5,897 nucleotides of DNA from an uncultured Oscillospiraceae bacterium (GTDB taxonomy: Bacteria; Bacillota; Clostridia; Oscillospirales; Oscillospiraceae), in the NCBI GenBank assembly GCA_910578575.1, contig CAJTQP010000093.1, positions 1 through 5,897 on the forward strand. The letters are read 5' to 3'. Numbering within the stretch: position 1 is the stretch's first letter; each line of letters begins with the position of its first letter. Under the pieces are notes generated by a model. It searched no databases, was not told the DNA's origin, and saw only the letters and a list, made by a program, of their open reading frames with translations. Shown here piece by piece: positions 1 to 5,385 of the stretch. A program made the translations under genes and the position numbers.

Positions 1-10
1 GTGCAGGCAC

Positions 11-36
11 AAAAAAAGGCTCCTTTTGAAAGGAGC
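11..36 (-). terminator. Outward-facing terminator-like end of repeat copy A
   Basis: Read on the minus strand, an 8-bp stem (36-29 with 26-19) is followed after two bases by a run of seven U (17-11). This is the form of a rho-independent terminator pointing out of the repeat towards the left edge. It could end transcription coming leftward from the structured RNA at 254-427. The loop is very short if all 8 pairs form (2 nt), so 7 pairs with a 4-nt loop is more realistic. Confidence 0.55.
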
Positions 37-220
37 TCCCGGTGAAGCCGGGTGAGGGGTGCCTCCAGGCACAAAACCTAGTTTTTCCACCATGTCGTGA
101 GGGGGTACTCTACGAAGGGAAATCGCGTGGTTCTCTTTCTGTGTCGTGGAGGGCACTTACACTTCTGGGAATCACCCGTCACGGGCTGCGCCGTGACACC
201 CTCTTTGGAAAAGAGGGCTT
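11..220 (+). repeat. Dispersed hairpin-ended repeat, copy A
   Basis: This stretch is repeated in inverted orientation at about 5364-5571. The first 40 bases (from 18) differ from copy B at one position. The last 45 or so (about 162-206) are identical, while the middle (about 58-150) has diverged with small indels. Each end carries two stem-loops. At the left, 19-26 pairs with 29-36 and 38-42 with 48-52. At the right, 178-184 pairs with 191-197 and 199-206 with 210-217. The outermost hairpins have T-runs when read outward, so both ends resemble intrinsic terminators facing out. No transposase reading frame is present; open frames across it are not convincing. It resembles non-autonomous, MITE-like intergenic repeats of gut Clostridia, but I cannot name the family. 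Confidence 0.85.
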
Positions 221-253
221 TGGGTGGTTCCCCCCAACCTGCCCAGCGGGCAC

Positions 254-427
254 AAAAAACGATTGACAATTCCGTGAAACTTTGTTAAACTAGAGGCAGA
301 AAATTGAAGTTTCGTTTATCTTAAGAAAGTCAAGATAAACATTCGGCAGCTATGGGGAGATGCGACCCTCCCCATAGCCTGCGCAGGCGAACGGACCGCC
401 TACACAACGGGATTCTATCCCGCGTCT
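254..427 (-). ncRNA. Structured non-coding RNA, possibly raiA-motif class
   Basis: A near-consensus promoter at 435-464 on the minus strand would start an RNA near 427. In the order of that transcript there is a hairpin of 6 bp with a 3-nt loop (422-417 with 413-408), a GGCG/CGCC stem (400-397 with 389-386), an 11-bp perfect stem (378-368 with 359-349), then a 9-bp stem (340-332 with 322-314) followed by CGAAACTTCAA. A run of six U at 259-254 is a plausible 3' end, giving about 170-175 nt, but no strong stem sits just before it. There is no convincing reading frame. The stems alternate with unpaired conserved-looking segments such as CCGAATG, typical of complex structured RNAs. The size and the stem followed by CGAAACTTCAA remind me of the raiA-motif RNA of Firmicutes. 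That identity is recalled, not verified, and no raiA gene is in the window. The 3' end is uncertain. Confidence 0.55.
263..291 (+). promoter_or_regulatory. Possible sigma-A promoter facing into the structured RNA locus
   Basis: A perfect -35 TTGACA (263-268) lies 17 bp from TAAACT (286-291), which matches four of six bases of the -10 consensus. It would start a plus-strand transcript near 298, antisense to the minus-strand RNA predicted at 254-427. The minus-strand promoter at 435-464 is clearly better. This site also overlaps the predicted 3' part of that RNA, so its match may be fortuitous. Confidence 0.3.
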
Positions 428-434
428 ATCAAAC

Positions 435-464
435 ATTATAGCATATTCCTAGCCTACTTTTCAA
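435..464 (-). promoter_or_regulatory. Strong sigma-A promoter for the 254-427 RNA
   Basis: On the minus strand TTGAAA (464-459) is followed by an 18-bp spacer and a perfect TATAAT (440-435), with an extended -10 TG at 443-442. Initiation is expected near 427. No ribosome binding site or reading frame follows, which supports a non-coding transcript. Confidence 0.75.
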
Positions 465-466
465 GC

Positions 467-478
467 CCGTATATACGG
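467..478. repeat. 12-bp perfect palindrome upstream of the RNA promoter
   Basis: CCGTATATACGG reads the same on both strands and lies just upstream of the -35 box of the minus-strand promoter (459-464). The eight bases ATACGGCA at 473-480 are repeated directly at 487-494. An operator for a dimeric regulator would fit the position, but nothing identifies a binding protein, and chance is possible. Confidence 0.3.
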
Positions 479-745
479 CAATAAACATACGGCAGCGCAG
501 ACTCACCGCAAATACACAACGGGGTAGGCGTAGGGGTAGGATTCTTGTTCGATGTTGAAGAGCACTGTGTAGGACATAAGATCATTATGCCTGCATGGTG
601 TTTTCTTGCTTTCTCCGACGTCGAGATGGGGTGGGGGCATGGCCAACCCCCGCCCCCGGCAGCGGAGCATACACGGCCAAGTTTGCGCGGGGCGGCAGGG
701 TGTCGCCCCGACGGCGGAAAATTTCTCAAAAGCCACCGCCTCCTC
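479..745. other. Intergenic stretch without a supportable gene
   Basis: Open frames exist on both strands here, but none has a ribosome binding site or a recognisable protein. Visible structure includes a direct repeat GGGGTAGG (521-528 and 533-540), an 8-bp palindrome CGACGTCG (616-623), a 10-bp GC hairpin with one G-T pair (628-637 with 647-656), a 7-bp GC hairpin (688-694 with 704-710) and a GGCGG/CCGCC pair (713-717 with 736-740) just before the antisense RNA promoter. None of the hairpins is followed by a T-run on either strand, so they are not standard terminators. Confidence 0.6.
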
Positions 746-774
746 TTGACAGAGAAGGCGGCAGCGGTTATACT
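746..774 (+). promoter_or_regulatory. Strong sigma-A promoter of the candidate antitoxin RNA
   Basis: A perfect -35 TTGACA (746-751), a 17-bp spacer and TATACT (769-774) match eleven of twelve consensus bases. Transcription should begin near 781. The terminator at 826-868 then gives a transcript of only about 88 nt with no usable reading frame, as expected for a small regulatory RNA. Against the weaker toxin promoter (1074-1102), this strength fits an antitoxin RNA made in excess. Confidence 0.82.
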
Positions 775-780
775 ACAGGT

Positions 781-868
781 ACAGGAGTCAGTCGGCGGCT
801 GGCCCAATTGCTTTTATTTGAAACAGTAGCCGCTTGGGTTGCAGCCAGGCGGCTACCTCTTTTTCTTT
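781..868 (+). ncRNA. Candidate antisense antitoxin RNA of a type I TA locus
   Basis: The transcript is bounded by the promoter at 746-774 and a rho-independent terminator ending at about 868. No start codon with a properly spaced ribosome binding site is present. Its last 16 nt (853-868) are exactly complementary to the 3' end of the toxin reading frame on the other strand, and the overlap grows to about 40-50 nt if the toxin mRNA uses the same hairpin as its terminator. The arrangement of convergent transcripts meeting at a shared hairpin is that of the Fst (pAD1 par) and TxpA/RatA type I systems. A second possible contact is the GGCCCAAT segment at 802-809. It resembles the repeated GGCCAA(T) at 992-998 and 1033-1038 and so could pair with the toxin leader in trans, with one bulged base at the 992-998 site. 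That pairing is weak and unproven. Confidence 0.65.
826..868 (+). terminator. Terminator of the antisense RNA, overlapping the toxin 3' end
   Basis: A 12-bp stem (826-837 with 845-856, one G-T pair) with a 7-nt loop is followed by CCTCTTTTTCTTT. On the plus strand this is a good intrinsic terminator. On the minus strand the same hairpin follows the toxin stop codon, but only a short T-run (TGTTTC) comes after it, so toxin mRNA termination may be leaky or lie further downstream. Confidence 0.8.
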
Positions 869-969
869 CGGTCGTGCTTGATCAACCGTATCAAGGTGAT
901 CAATTGGATCACGACGAGAGCTATTTGACAGACATCACCGATACTCATGACACTAATTGTGATCGTCAT
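853..969 (-). CDS. Small hydrophobic peptide, type I toxin-like (holin-like/TxpA-Fst style)
   Basis: A 38-residue peptide. The first 9 residues are short and polar to hydrophobic. Residues 10-30 form a single membrane-spanning segment rich in Ile, Leu and Val with D12, Q15, Q22, T25 and R28 on its face. Residues 31-38 form a strongly basic tail (KHDRKKKR). This layout matches type I toxins of Firmicutes (Fst, TxpA, BsrG, 'putative holin-like toxin'), which insert in the membrane and disturb it; family membership is inferred from architecture only. The ATG at 967-969 is preceded by an excellent purine-rich site (AGGGGGGAGAG, about 982-972). A longer in-frame start at a TTG (1036-1038) is unlikely because it lies in the structured leader and has no binding site. 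The stop codon is inside the hairpin that terminates the opposing RNA. Expression is probably restrained by the leader hairpin and the antisense RNA at 781-868. Confidence 0.75.
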   Translation of the reverse strand: MTITISVMSIGDVCQIALVVIQLITLIRLIKHDRKKKR

Positions 970-1067
970 CGCTCTCCCCCCTTTCCAGGGGGCCAATCCG
1001 AAGAAGTGATTTAACCCCCTTATGTATTCAGGGGCCAACCGCCTTTGACCTTTCCTTTCGCTGTAGT
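970..1067 (-). promoter_or_regulatory. Structured toxin mRNA leader with occluded ribosome binding site
   Basis: The predicted leader of about 98 nt contains two look-alike hairpins. The first pairs 1034-1030 with 1020-1016. The second pairs 992-987 with 982-977 around a GGAA loop, and its 3' arm contains the core of the ribosome binding site, so translation would be blocked while it is folded. Each hairpin is preceded by a similar TTGGCC segment, so the two 5' arms could exchange partners. Known type I toxin mRNAs are commonly kept silent by such a fold. Confidence 0.6.
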
Positions 1068-1073
1068 AGCCCT

Positions 1074-1102
1074 AGCATACCACACTTCGACATTTTTGAC
1101 AA
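1074..1102 (-). promoter_or_regulatory. Sigma-A promoter of the toxin gene
   Basis: On the minus strand TTGTCA (1102-1097) is followed by 17 bp and TATGCT (1079-1074), with a TG at 1082-1081 giving an extended -10. Initiation is expected near 1067. The -35 box lies directly beside the plus-strand terminator at 1104-1158. Confidence 0.72.
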
Positions 1103-1103
1103 G

Positions 1104-1158
1104 CATCACCACCTGATTTTTGCTTCGGGTGGTGATGTTTTCTTTCTTGTTTTTTTCT
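1104..1158 (+). terminator. Rho-independent terminator upstream of miaB
   Basis: A perfect 10-bp stem (1104-1113 with 1128-1137) with a 14-nt loop is followed by a T-rich tract of about 20 bases (1138-1158). It stops plus-strand transcription that passes through the toxin locus, so miaB depends on its own promoter. It could also define the end of a long antisense RNA covering the whole toxin gene when the first terminator is read through. Confidence 0.85.
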
Positions 1159-1212
1159 GACGGAAGGACTGGGTCAAAACTGCAAAAAACCGACAGAAAT
1201 AGAGGGCAATCC

Positions 1213-1241
1213 TTGAAAAATTGTCTCCTCTGTGGTATAGT
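1213..1241 (+). promoter_or_regulatory. Sigma-A promoter of the miaB-mutS operon
   Basis: TTGAAA (1213-1218), a 17-bp spacer and TATAGT (1236-1241) with an extended -10 TG at 1233-1234. Transcription should start near 1248, leaving a leader of about 34 nt. It lies between the terminator at 1104-1158 and miaB. Confidence 0.8.
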
Positions 1242-1268
1242 ATACCTTATATAATAATAAGTAGAGCC

Positions 1269-1274
1269 GGAGGA
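1269..1274 (+). promoter_or_regulatory. Ribosome binding site that fixes the TTG start of miaB
   Basis: GGAGGA lies 7 bases before the TTG at 1282-1284. No ATG or GTG in frame is nearer to it, so the TTG is the best-supported start. Confidence 0.8.
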
Positions 1275-1281
1275 ACCACTT

Positions 1282-2691
1282 TTGAGACAGACCCAGACCA
1301 TCCCCCTTACCAAAATCCAGCACCAGTTGCAGCTGTGCCGTCAACTCCGCCCCCTGCTCCCCGGTGAGGCAGGGCAGCGCCGCGCCTTTGTGGACACCTA
1401 TGGCTGTCAGCAAAACGAGGCGGATTCTGAGCGCCTGCGGGGCTATTTGGCAGAGATGGGCTTCTCCTTCGCCCCAGAGGCGGAGGGGGCCGATCTGGTG
1501 CTATTGAACACCTGCGCCATCCGGGACCACGCCGAGCAGCGGGTCTATGGCAACGTGGGGGCCCTGTCCCACACCAAGCGCCGCCACCCAGGGCAGCTCA
1601 TCGTCCTGTGCGGCTGCATGGCCCGGCAGGACCATGTGGCACAGCGGCTCCGGCAGTCCTTCCCCTACGTAGACCTGGTGTTCGGGCCCCAGCTGCTCTG
1701 GAAATTCCCGGAACTGCTGTGGGAGAAGCTCCAAAGCGGCAAGCGCGTGTTCGCCACCCAGGACGTCCCCGGCACCGTGGCCGAGGGCATTCCCCAAATC
1801 CGGGACAGTAAGGTGAAGGCCTGGGTGTCCATCCTCTACGGCTGTAACAATTTCTGCACTTACTGCGTGGTCCCCTACGTCCGGGGCCGGGAGCGCAGCC
1901 GCCTGCCTCAGGATATCATCGCTGAGGTCCAGGCTCTAGCCCAGGCGGGGTATCGGGAGATCACTCTCCTGGGGCAGAACGTGAACTCCTACGGCAAGGA
2001 CTTGGACCTGGGGGTGGATTTCGCCTGGCTCTTGGAGCAGCTGAACCAGATCCCTGGGGATTTTATCCTGCGCTTTATGACCAGCCACCCCAAGGACGCC
2101 TCTCCCCGGCTTTTCGACGCCATGGCCGCCTGTGAAAAGGTGGCCCCGGCCCTGCACCTGCCCTTCCAATCCGGCAGCAGCCGGGTGTTACAGGCCATGA
2201 ACCGGGGCTATCGCCGGGAGGACTATCTGGAAAAAATCCAGCAGCTTCGGGCCCGGATTCCAGAGGTGGTGCTCACCTCCGACGTGATCGTGGGCTTTCC
2301 TGGGGAGACCCAGGAGGAGTTTGAGGAGACCTTGTCCCTCATTGAGACGGTGCAGTTTGACGCCCTGTTCACCTTTATCTTCTCCCCCCGCCAGGGCACC
2401 AAGGCCGCCACCCTGCCGGACCCCATGCCCAAGGAACAGAAAAGCGCCAACTTCCAGACCCTGCTCCAGCGGCAAAACGCCATCTCCGCCCAGCGCCATC
2501 AGGCTTACGTGGGCAAGGAGTTTCTCTGCCTGGTGGACGGCCAGGGAGAGGACGGCAAGCTCACCGCCCGGACACGGGGGGGACGGCTGATCCATCTGGA
2601 AGGGGACCCCGTCTTGATTGGCACTTGGCAGAAAGCCTATATCCACGACGCCTCCACCTGGGCGCTGTTTGGAAGTATTGTATCGAGATAG
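1282..2691 (+). CDS. miaB: tRNA (N6-isopentenyl adenosine(37)-C2)-methylthiotransferase MiaB
   Basis: Cytosolic radical-SAM enzyme that adds a methylthio group to i6A37 of tRNAs reading UNN codons, giving ms2i6A37, which supports codon-anticodon pairing and frame maintenance. The 469-residue protein has the full family layout. An N-terminal UPF0004 domain (about 34-150) has the three auxiliary-cluster cysteines C42 (TYGCQQN), C78 (NTCAIR) and C112 (CGCM). The radical-SAM domain (about 175-400) carries the CxxxCxxC motif at C188, C192 and C195. A C-terminal TRAM domain (about 403-466) should bind tRNA. The first 33 residues are a family-typical variable extension. Translation starts at TTG with a strong binding site. 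The gene is the first of an operon with mutS 17 bp downstream. A related MtaB or RimO is less likely because of the TYGCQQN and NTCAIRDHAE motifs and the mutS neighbour. No damage is visible. Confidence 0.96.
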   Translation: MRQTQTIPLTKIQHQLQLCRQLRPLLPGEAGQRRAFVDTYGCQQNEADSERLRGYLAEMGFSFAPEAEGADLVLLNTCAIRDHAEQRVYGNVGALSHTKRRHPGQLIVLCGCMARQDHVAQRLRQSFPYVDLVFGPQLLWKFPELLWEKLQSGKRVFATQDVPGTVAEGIPQIRDSKVKAWVSILYGCNNFCTYCVVPYVRGRERSRLPQDIIAEVQALAQAGYREITLLGQNVNSYGKDLDLGVDFAWLLEQLNQIPGDFILRFMTSHPKDASPRLFDAMAACEKVAPALHLPFQSGSSRVLQAMNRGYRREDYLEKIQQLRARIPEVVLTSDVIVGFPGETQEEFEETLSLIETVQFDALFTFIFSPRQGTKAATLPDPMPKEQKSANFQTLLQRQNAISAQRHQAYVGKEFLCLVDGQGEDGKLTARTRGGRLIHLEGDPVLIGTWQKAYIHDASTWALFGSIVSR

Positions 2692-2708
2692 AGAGAAAGA
2701 GAGACGAT

Positions 2709-5303
2709 ATGGCAGATTTGACGCCCATGCGAAAACAATACCACGGCGTGAAGCAGCAGTATCCAGACTGCCTGATCTTCTTCCGCCTGGGGGATTTCTA
2801 TGAGCTCTTCGACGAGGACGCCAAGCTGGCGGCCCAGGAGCTGAACCTCACCCTCACCACCCGCGACCGGAACAAGCCCCCGGAGCAGCGCACCCCCATG
2901 TGTGGGGTGCCCTACCACGCGGCGGAGAACTACATCCGCCGCCTCATTGACAAGGGCTACAAGGTGGCGATATGCGAACAGACGGAGCCCCCGGACAAGG
3001 CCAAGGGCCTGGTGGACCGGCAGATCATCCGGGTGGTCACCCCCGGCACCCTCTTGGAGGAGAATTTCCTAGCTGAGGGGGAGAACAACTTCCTGGCCGC
3101 CCTGTGGGTGGAGGAGAAGGAGGGGGCGGGATTGTGCCTGGGGGACCTGTCCACCGGGGAGATCGTCCTCACCAGCTTCCCCTTCCAGGATTGGGCCCAC
3201 CGGGCCATCAGCGAGCTGGCCCGCTTCTCCCCCAGGGAACTGCTCCTCTCCCCCATCGCCCACCAGAACGAGGATTTTCTGTCCCTGCTGTCCTATAAGC
3301 CCAACTGCCGGGTGGAAAAGGCCGGGGAGGAGCGTTTCCAGTTGAAAAAGGCCAAGGCCCTGGTAAAAAAGCAGTTCACCCAGGGTCTGGATACCCTTCC
3401 CCCCGATGCCAACGGTAGCATCCGGGCGGTGGGAGGCCTGATGGATTACCTCTACGACACCCAGAAACGGGATCTGAGCTATTTGAATACCCTTCGGTAC
3501 TACGATACCGACGGTTTTTTGGACCTGGACCCCACTGCCCGGCGGAACCTGGAGCTGACGGAGACCATCCGCAGCCAGGAGAAGAAGGGCTCCCTGCTGT
3601 GGGTGCTCAACAAGACCCGTACCTCCATGGGCAGCCGCCTGCTGCGCAGTTGGATCCAGCGGCCCCTGGTGGACCCGGTGGCCATCACCCGGCGGCTGGA
3701 AATGGTGTCCTGGTTGAAAGACGACAGCCTGGCGCGGGGGGAGCTACAAGCCCTGCTAAAGGAAATCGGGGACTTGGAGCGTCTCATCTCCAGGGTAGCT
3801 TATGGCAGCGCTGGGCCCAGGGACCTGGTGGCCCTTAGCGCCAGCTTAGCGAAAATCCCTCCCCTGCAAGCCCTGCTGCCGGAACACGGCCTGCCCTCAG
3901 GACTTTCCCAACTGCGTATAGACTTGAAAGGGCTGCCGGAGCTGTGTAACCTCCTGAACCAAGGCCTCATTGAAAACCCGCCCCTCTCCCCCAAGGAGGG
4001 CAACTTGATCCGCACCGGCTTCGACGTGGATGTGGACCAGTTCCGGGAAATCTTGAACGACACCAAGGGCGTCCTGCTGCGGATGGAAAACCGGGAAAAG
4101 GAGCGCACGGGGATCAAGTCCTTGAAGGTCAGCTATAATAAAGTCTTTGGCTATTACATTGAGGTCTCCAAGTCCAATTATGACCTAGTGCCGGAGAACT
4201 ATATCCGCAAGCAAACTTTGGTGAACTGCGAGCGCTTCATCACCCAAGAGCTGAAGGACCTGGAACACACCATCCTCTCCGCCCAGGACCGGATGATGGC
4301 TTTGGAGTATACCATCTTCTGCCAATTTCGAAAAGCCGCCACCGCCCAGACGGCGGACATCCAGCGCATCGCCCAGGCGGTGGCCCAGCTGGACGTGCTG
4401 TGCAGTTTCGCCCAGACGGCGGCGGAGAACGATTACTGTATGCCCCTGGTGGACCGCTCTGGGATCATTGACATCAAGGAGGGGCGGCATCCCGTGGTGG
4501 AGGCCATGGTCACCGGCTTCGTGCCCAACGATACCTATCTGGACGGCAAGGAACGCCGGGCCGCCATCATCACCGGGCCCAATATGGCGGGGAAGTCCAC
4601 CTATATGCGCCAGGTGGCCCTGATGGTGATCTTGGCTCAAATGGGCTCCTTCGTCCCCGCCAAATCCGCCCGGATCGGCATCGTGGATAAGATATTTACC
4701 CGCATTGGGGCCTCTGACGACTTGGCCGGGGGAAAGTCTACCTTTATGGTGGAGATGAGCGAGGTGGCCCAACTGTTGGAAAACGCCACCTCCAACAGCC
4801 TGCTGATTTTGGACGAGATCGGCCGGGGTACCTCTACCTACGACGGGATGAGTATCGCCAGAGCAGTGCTGGAATGGTGCGCCGACCCCCAGCGCTTGGG
4901 GGCCAAGACCCTCTTTGCCACCCATTACCATGAACTGACGGTGCTGGAGGGTCAGCTGCCGGGCGTGAAAAATTATAACATCGCCGCCAAAAAGCGGGGA
5001 AAGGATATCGCCTTTCTGAGAAAGATCCTCCCTGGCGGGGCGGATCAGAGCTATGGTATTGAGGTAGCCCAGCTGGCCGGGATTCCGGAAGAGGCCATCC
5101 ACCGGGCCAGAGAAATCTTGGCAGAGCTAGAGGCCGGAGGCGGAAAGCTGGACGACGGTCCAAGATTGCCTATAAAACACTTCCCCACCGCGGAGGAGAT
5201 CCAGGAAAAGGCTATATTGGACGAACTGCGAGAGATGACCATAGAGGAATTAACGCCCTTGCAGGCACTGATTATTTTGACCAACTGGAAGGATGTATTG
5301 TAG
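2709..5303 (+). CDS. mutS: DNA mismatch repair protein MutS
   Basis: Mismatch-recognition ATPase of methyl-independent mismatch repair; as a dimer it clamps DNA, detects mispairs and small loops, and recruits MutL. The product is 864 residues, normal for bacterial MutS1. Domain I carries the F-x-E mismatch-reading motif at F30 and E32 (GDFYELF). The connector, core and clamp domains follow to about residue 560. The ATPase has Walker A GPNMAGKST at 623-631, a Walker B ending in D702 and E703 with GRGTST after it, the DDLAGGKST dimer-interface signature at about 670-678, and H739 in THYHEL. The C-terminal helix-turn-helix and short tail complete the protein. The frame is open from 2625, but the ATG at 2709 begins at the usual family N-terminus, and the upstream 28 codons overlap miaB. 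The binding site is only purine-rich (GAGAGAAAGAGAG), so translation may be partly coupled to miaB. mutL does not follow. Confidence 0.97.
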   Translation: MADLTPMRKQYHGVKQQYPDCLIFFRLGDFYELFDEDAKLAAQELNLTLTTRDRNKPPEQRTPMCGVPYHAAENYIRRLIDKGYKVAICEQTEPPDKAKGLVDRQIIRVVTPGTLLEENFLAEGENNFLAALWVEEKEGAGLCLGDLSTGEIVLTSFPFQDWAHRAISELARFSPRELLLSPIAHQNEDFLSLLSYKPNCRVEKAGEERFQLKKAKALVKKQFTQGLDTLPPDANGSIRAVGGLMDYLYDTQKRDLSYLNTLRYYDTDGFLDLDPTARRNLELTETIRSQEKKGSLLWVLNKTRTSMGSRLLRSWIQRPLVDPVAITRRLEMVSWLKDDSLARGELQALLKEIGDLERLISRVAYGSAGPRDLVALSASLAKIPPLQALLPEHGLPSGLSQLRIDLKGLPELCNLLNQGLIENPPLSPKEGNLIRTGFDVDVDQFREILNDTKGVLLRMENREKERTGIKSLKVSYNKVFGYYIEVSKSNYDLVPENYIRKQTLVNCERFITQELKDLEHTILSAQDRMMALEYTIFCQFRKAATAQTADIQRIAQAVAQLDVLCSFAQTAAENDYCMPLVDRSGIIDIKEGRHPVVEAMVTGFVPNDTYLDGKERRAAIITGPNMAGKSTYMRQVALMVILAQMGSFVPAKSARIGIVDKIFTRIGASDDLAGGKSTFMVEMSEVAQLLENATSNSLLILDEIGRGTSTYDGMSIARAVLEWCADPQRLGAKTLFATHYHELTVLEGQLPGVKNYNIAAKKRGKDIAFLRKILPGGADQSYGIEVAQLAGIPEEAIHRAREILAELEAGGGKLDDGPRLPIKHFPTAEEIQEKAILDELREMTIEELTPLQALIILTNWKDVL

Positions 5304-5363
5304 GGTGGGAGAATAAGACACTAGCGGGAGGGATTTTCCTTCAAGGTGACGAAGAGGCACAAA
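5304..5363 (+). other. Short mutS trailer with no clear terminator
   Basis: Between the mutS stop codon and repeat copy B there is no strong stem followed by a T-run. Transcripts of the operon probably enter copy B, whose far end (5549-5571) is the first terminator-like structure in this direction. Confidence 0.5.
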
Positions 5364-5385
5364 AAGCCCTCTTTCCCAAAGAGGG
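5361..5385 (-). terminator. Outward-facing terminator-like end of repeat copy B (towards mutS)
   Basis: On the minus strand an 8-bp stem (5385-5378 with 5374-5367, loop of 3) is followed by a single C and a run of five U (5365-5361). It would stop leftward transcription before it runs antisense into mutS. Confidence 0.55.

Larger units (their letters stand above)
6..259. repeat. 11-bp direct repeat flanking copy A (6-16 and 249-259)
   Basis: The sequence GGCACAAAAAA occurs exactly at 6-16 and 249-259, on either side of copy A, in the same orientation. A ten-base version recurs at 5356-5365 beside copy B, and a nine-base version inside copy A at 68-76. The pair around copy A could be a target-site duplication or simply a motif carried with the repeat family. 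The A-rich composition makes chance more likely. Confidence 0.45.

Noticed and set aside
42..288. Open frames on both strands across copy A
   Set aside because: They follow the hairpin repeat; the corresponding frames are not preserved in copy B because of indels.
521..540. GGGGTAGG repeat as a G-quadruplex
   Set aside because: Only two runs of four G; at most a weak two-layer structure, with no linked feature.
454..807. Minus-strand open frame of 117 codons with a Pro-Thr repeat
   Set aside because: No ribosome binding site, the Pro-Thr run is just the GGGGTAGG repeat translated, and it overlaps the antisense RNA promoter. No family resemblance.
595..1014. Plus-strand open frame of 139 codons through the toxin locus
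   Set aside because: It runs across the promoter, terminator and antisense of the toxin gene; composition and start context do not support coding.
970..1038. Longer in-frame start of the toxin at TTG 1036-1038
   Set aside because: It lies in the structured leader, lacks a binding site, and would add a non-conserved-looking segment; ATG at 969 has a strong site.
1020..1313. Minus-strand open frame of 97 codons over the miaB promoter
   Set aside because: Overlaps the toxin promoter, the terminator and the miaB start; no binding site.
2625..2708. 28-codon N-terminal extension of mutS
   Set aside because: It overlaps miaB in another frame and precedes the normal MutS N-terminus; ATG at 2709 fits the family.
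4716..4742. Second P-loop-like DDLAGGKST segment in MutS as an anomaly
   Set aside because: This signature is a normal MutS dimer-interface motif; a GKST form also occurs in other MutS proteins.
4185..5102. Minus-strand open frame of 305 codons within mutS
   Set aside because: A shadow of the high-GC mutS codons; glycine- and histidine-rich, no motifs.
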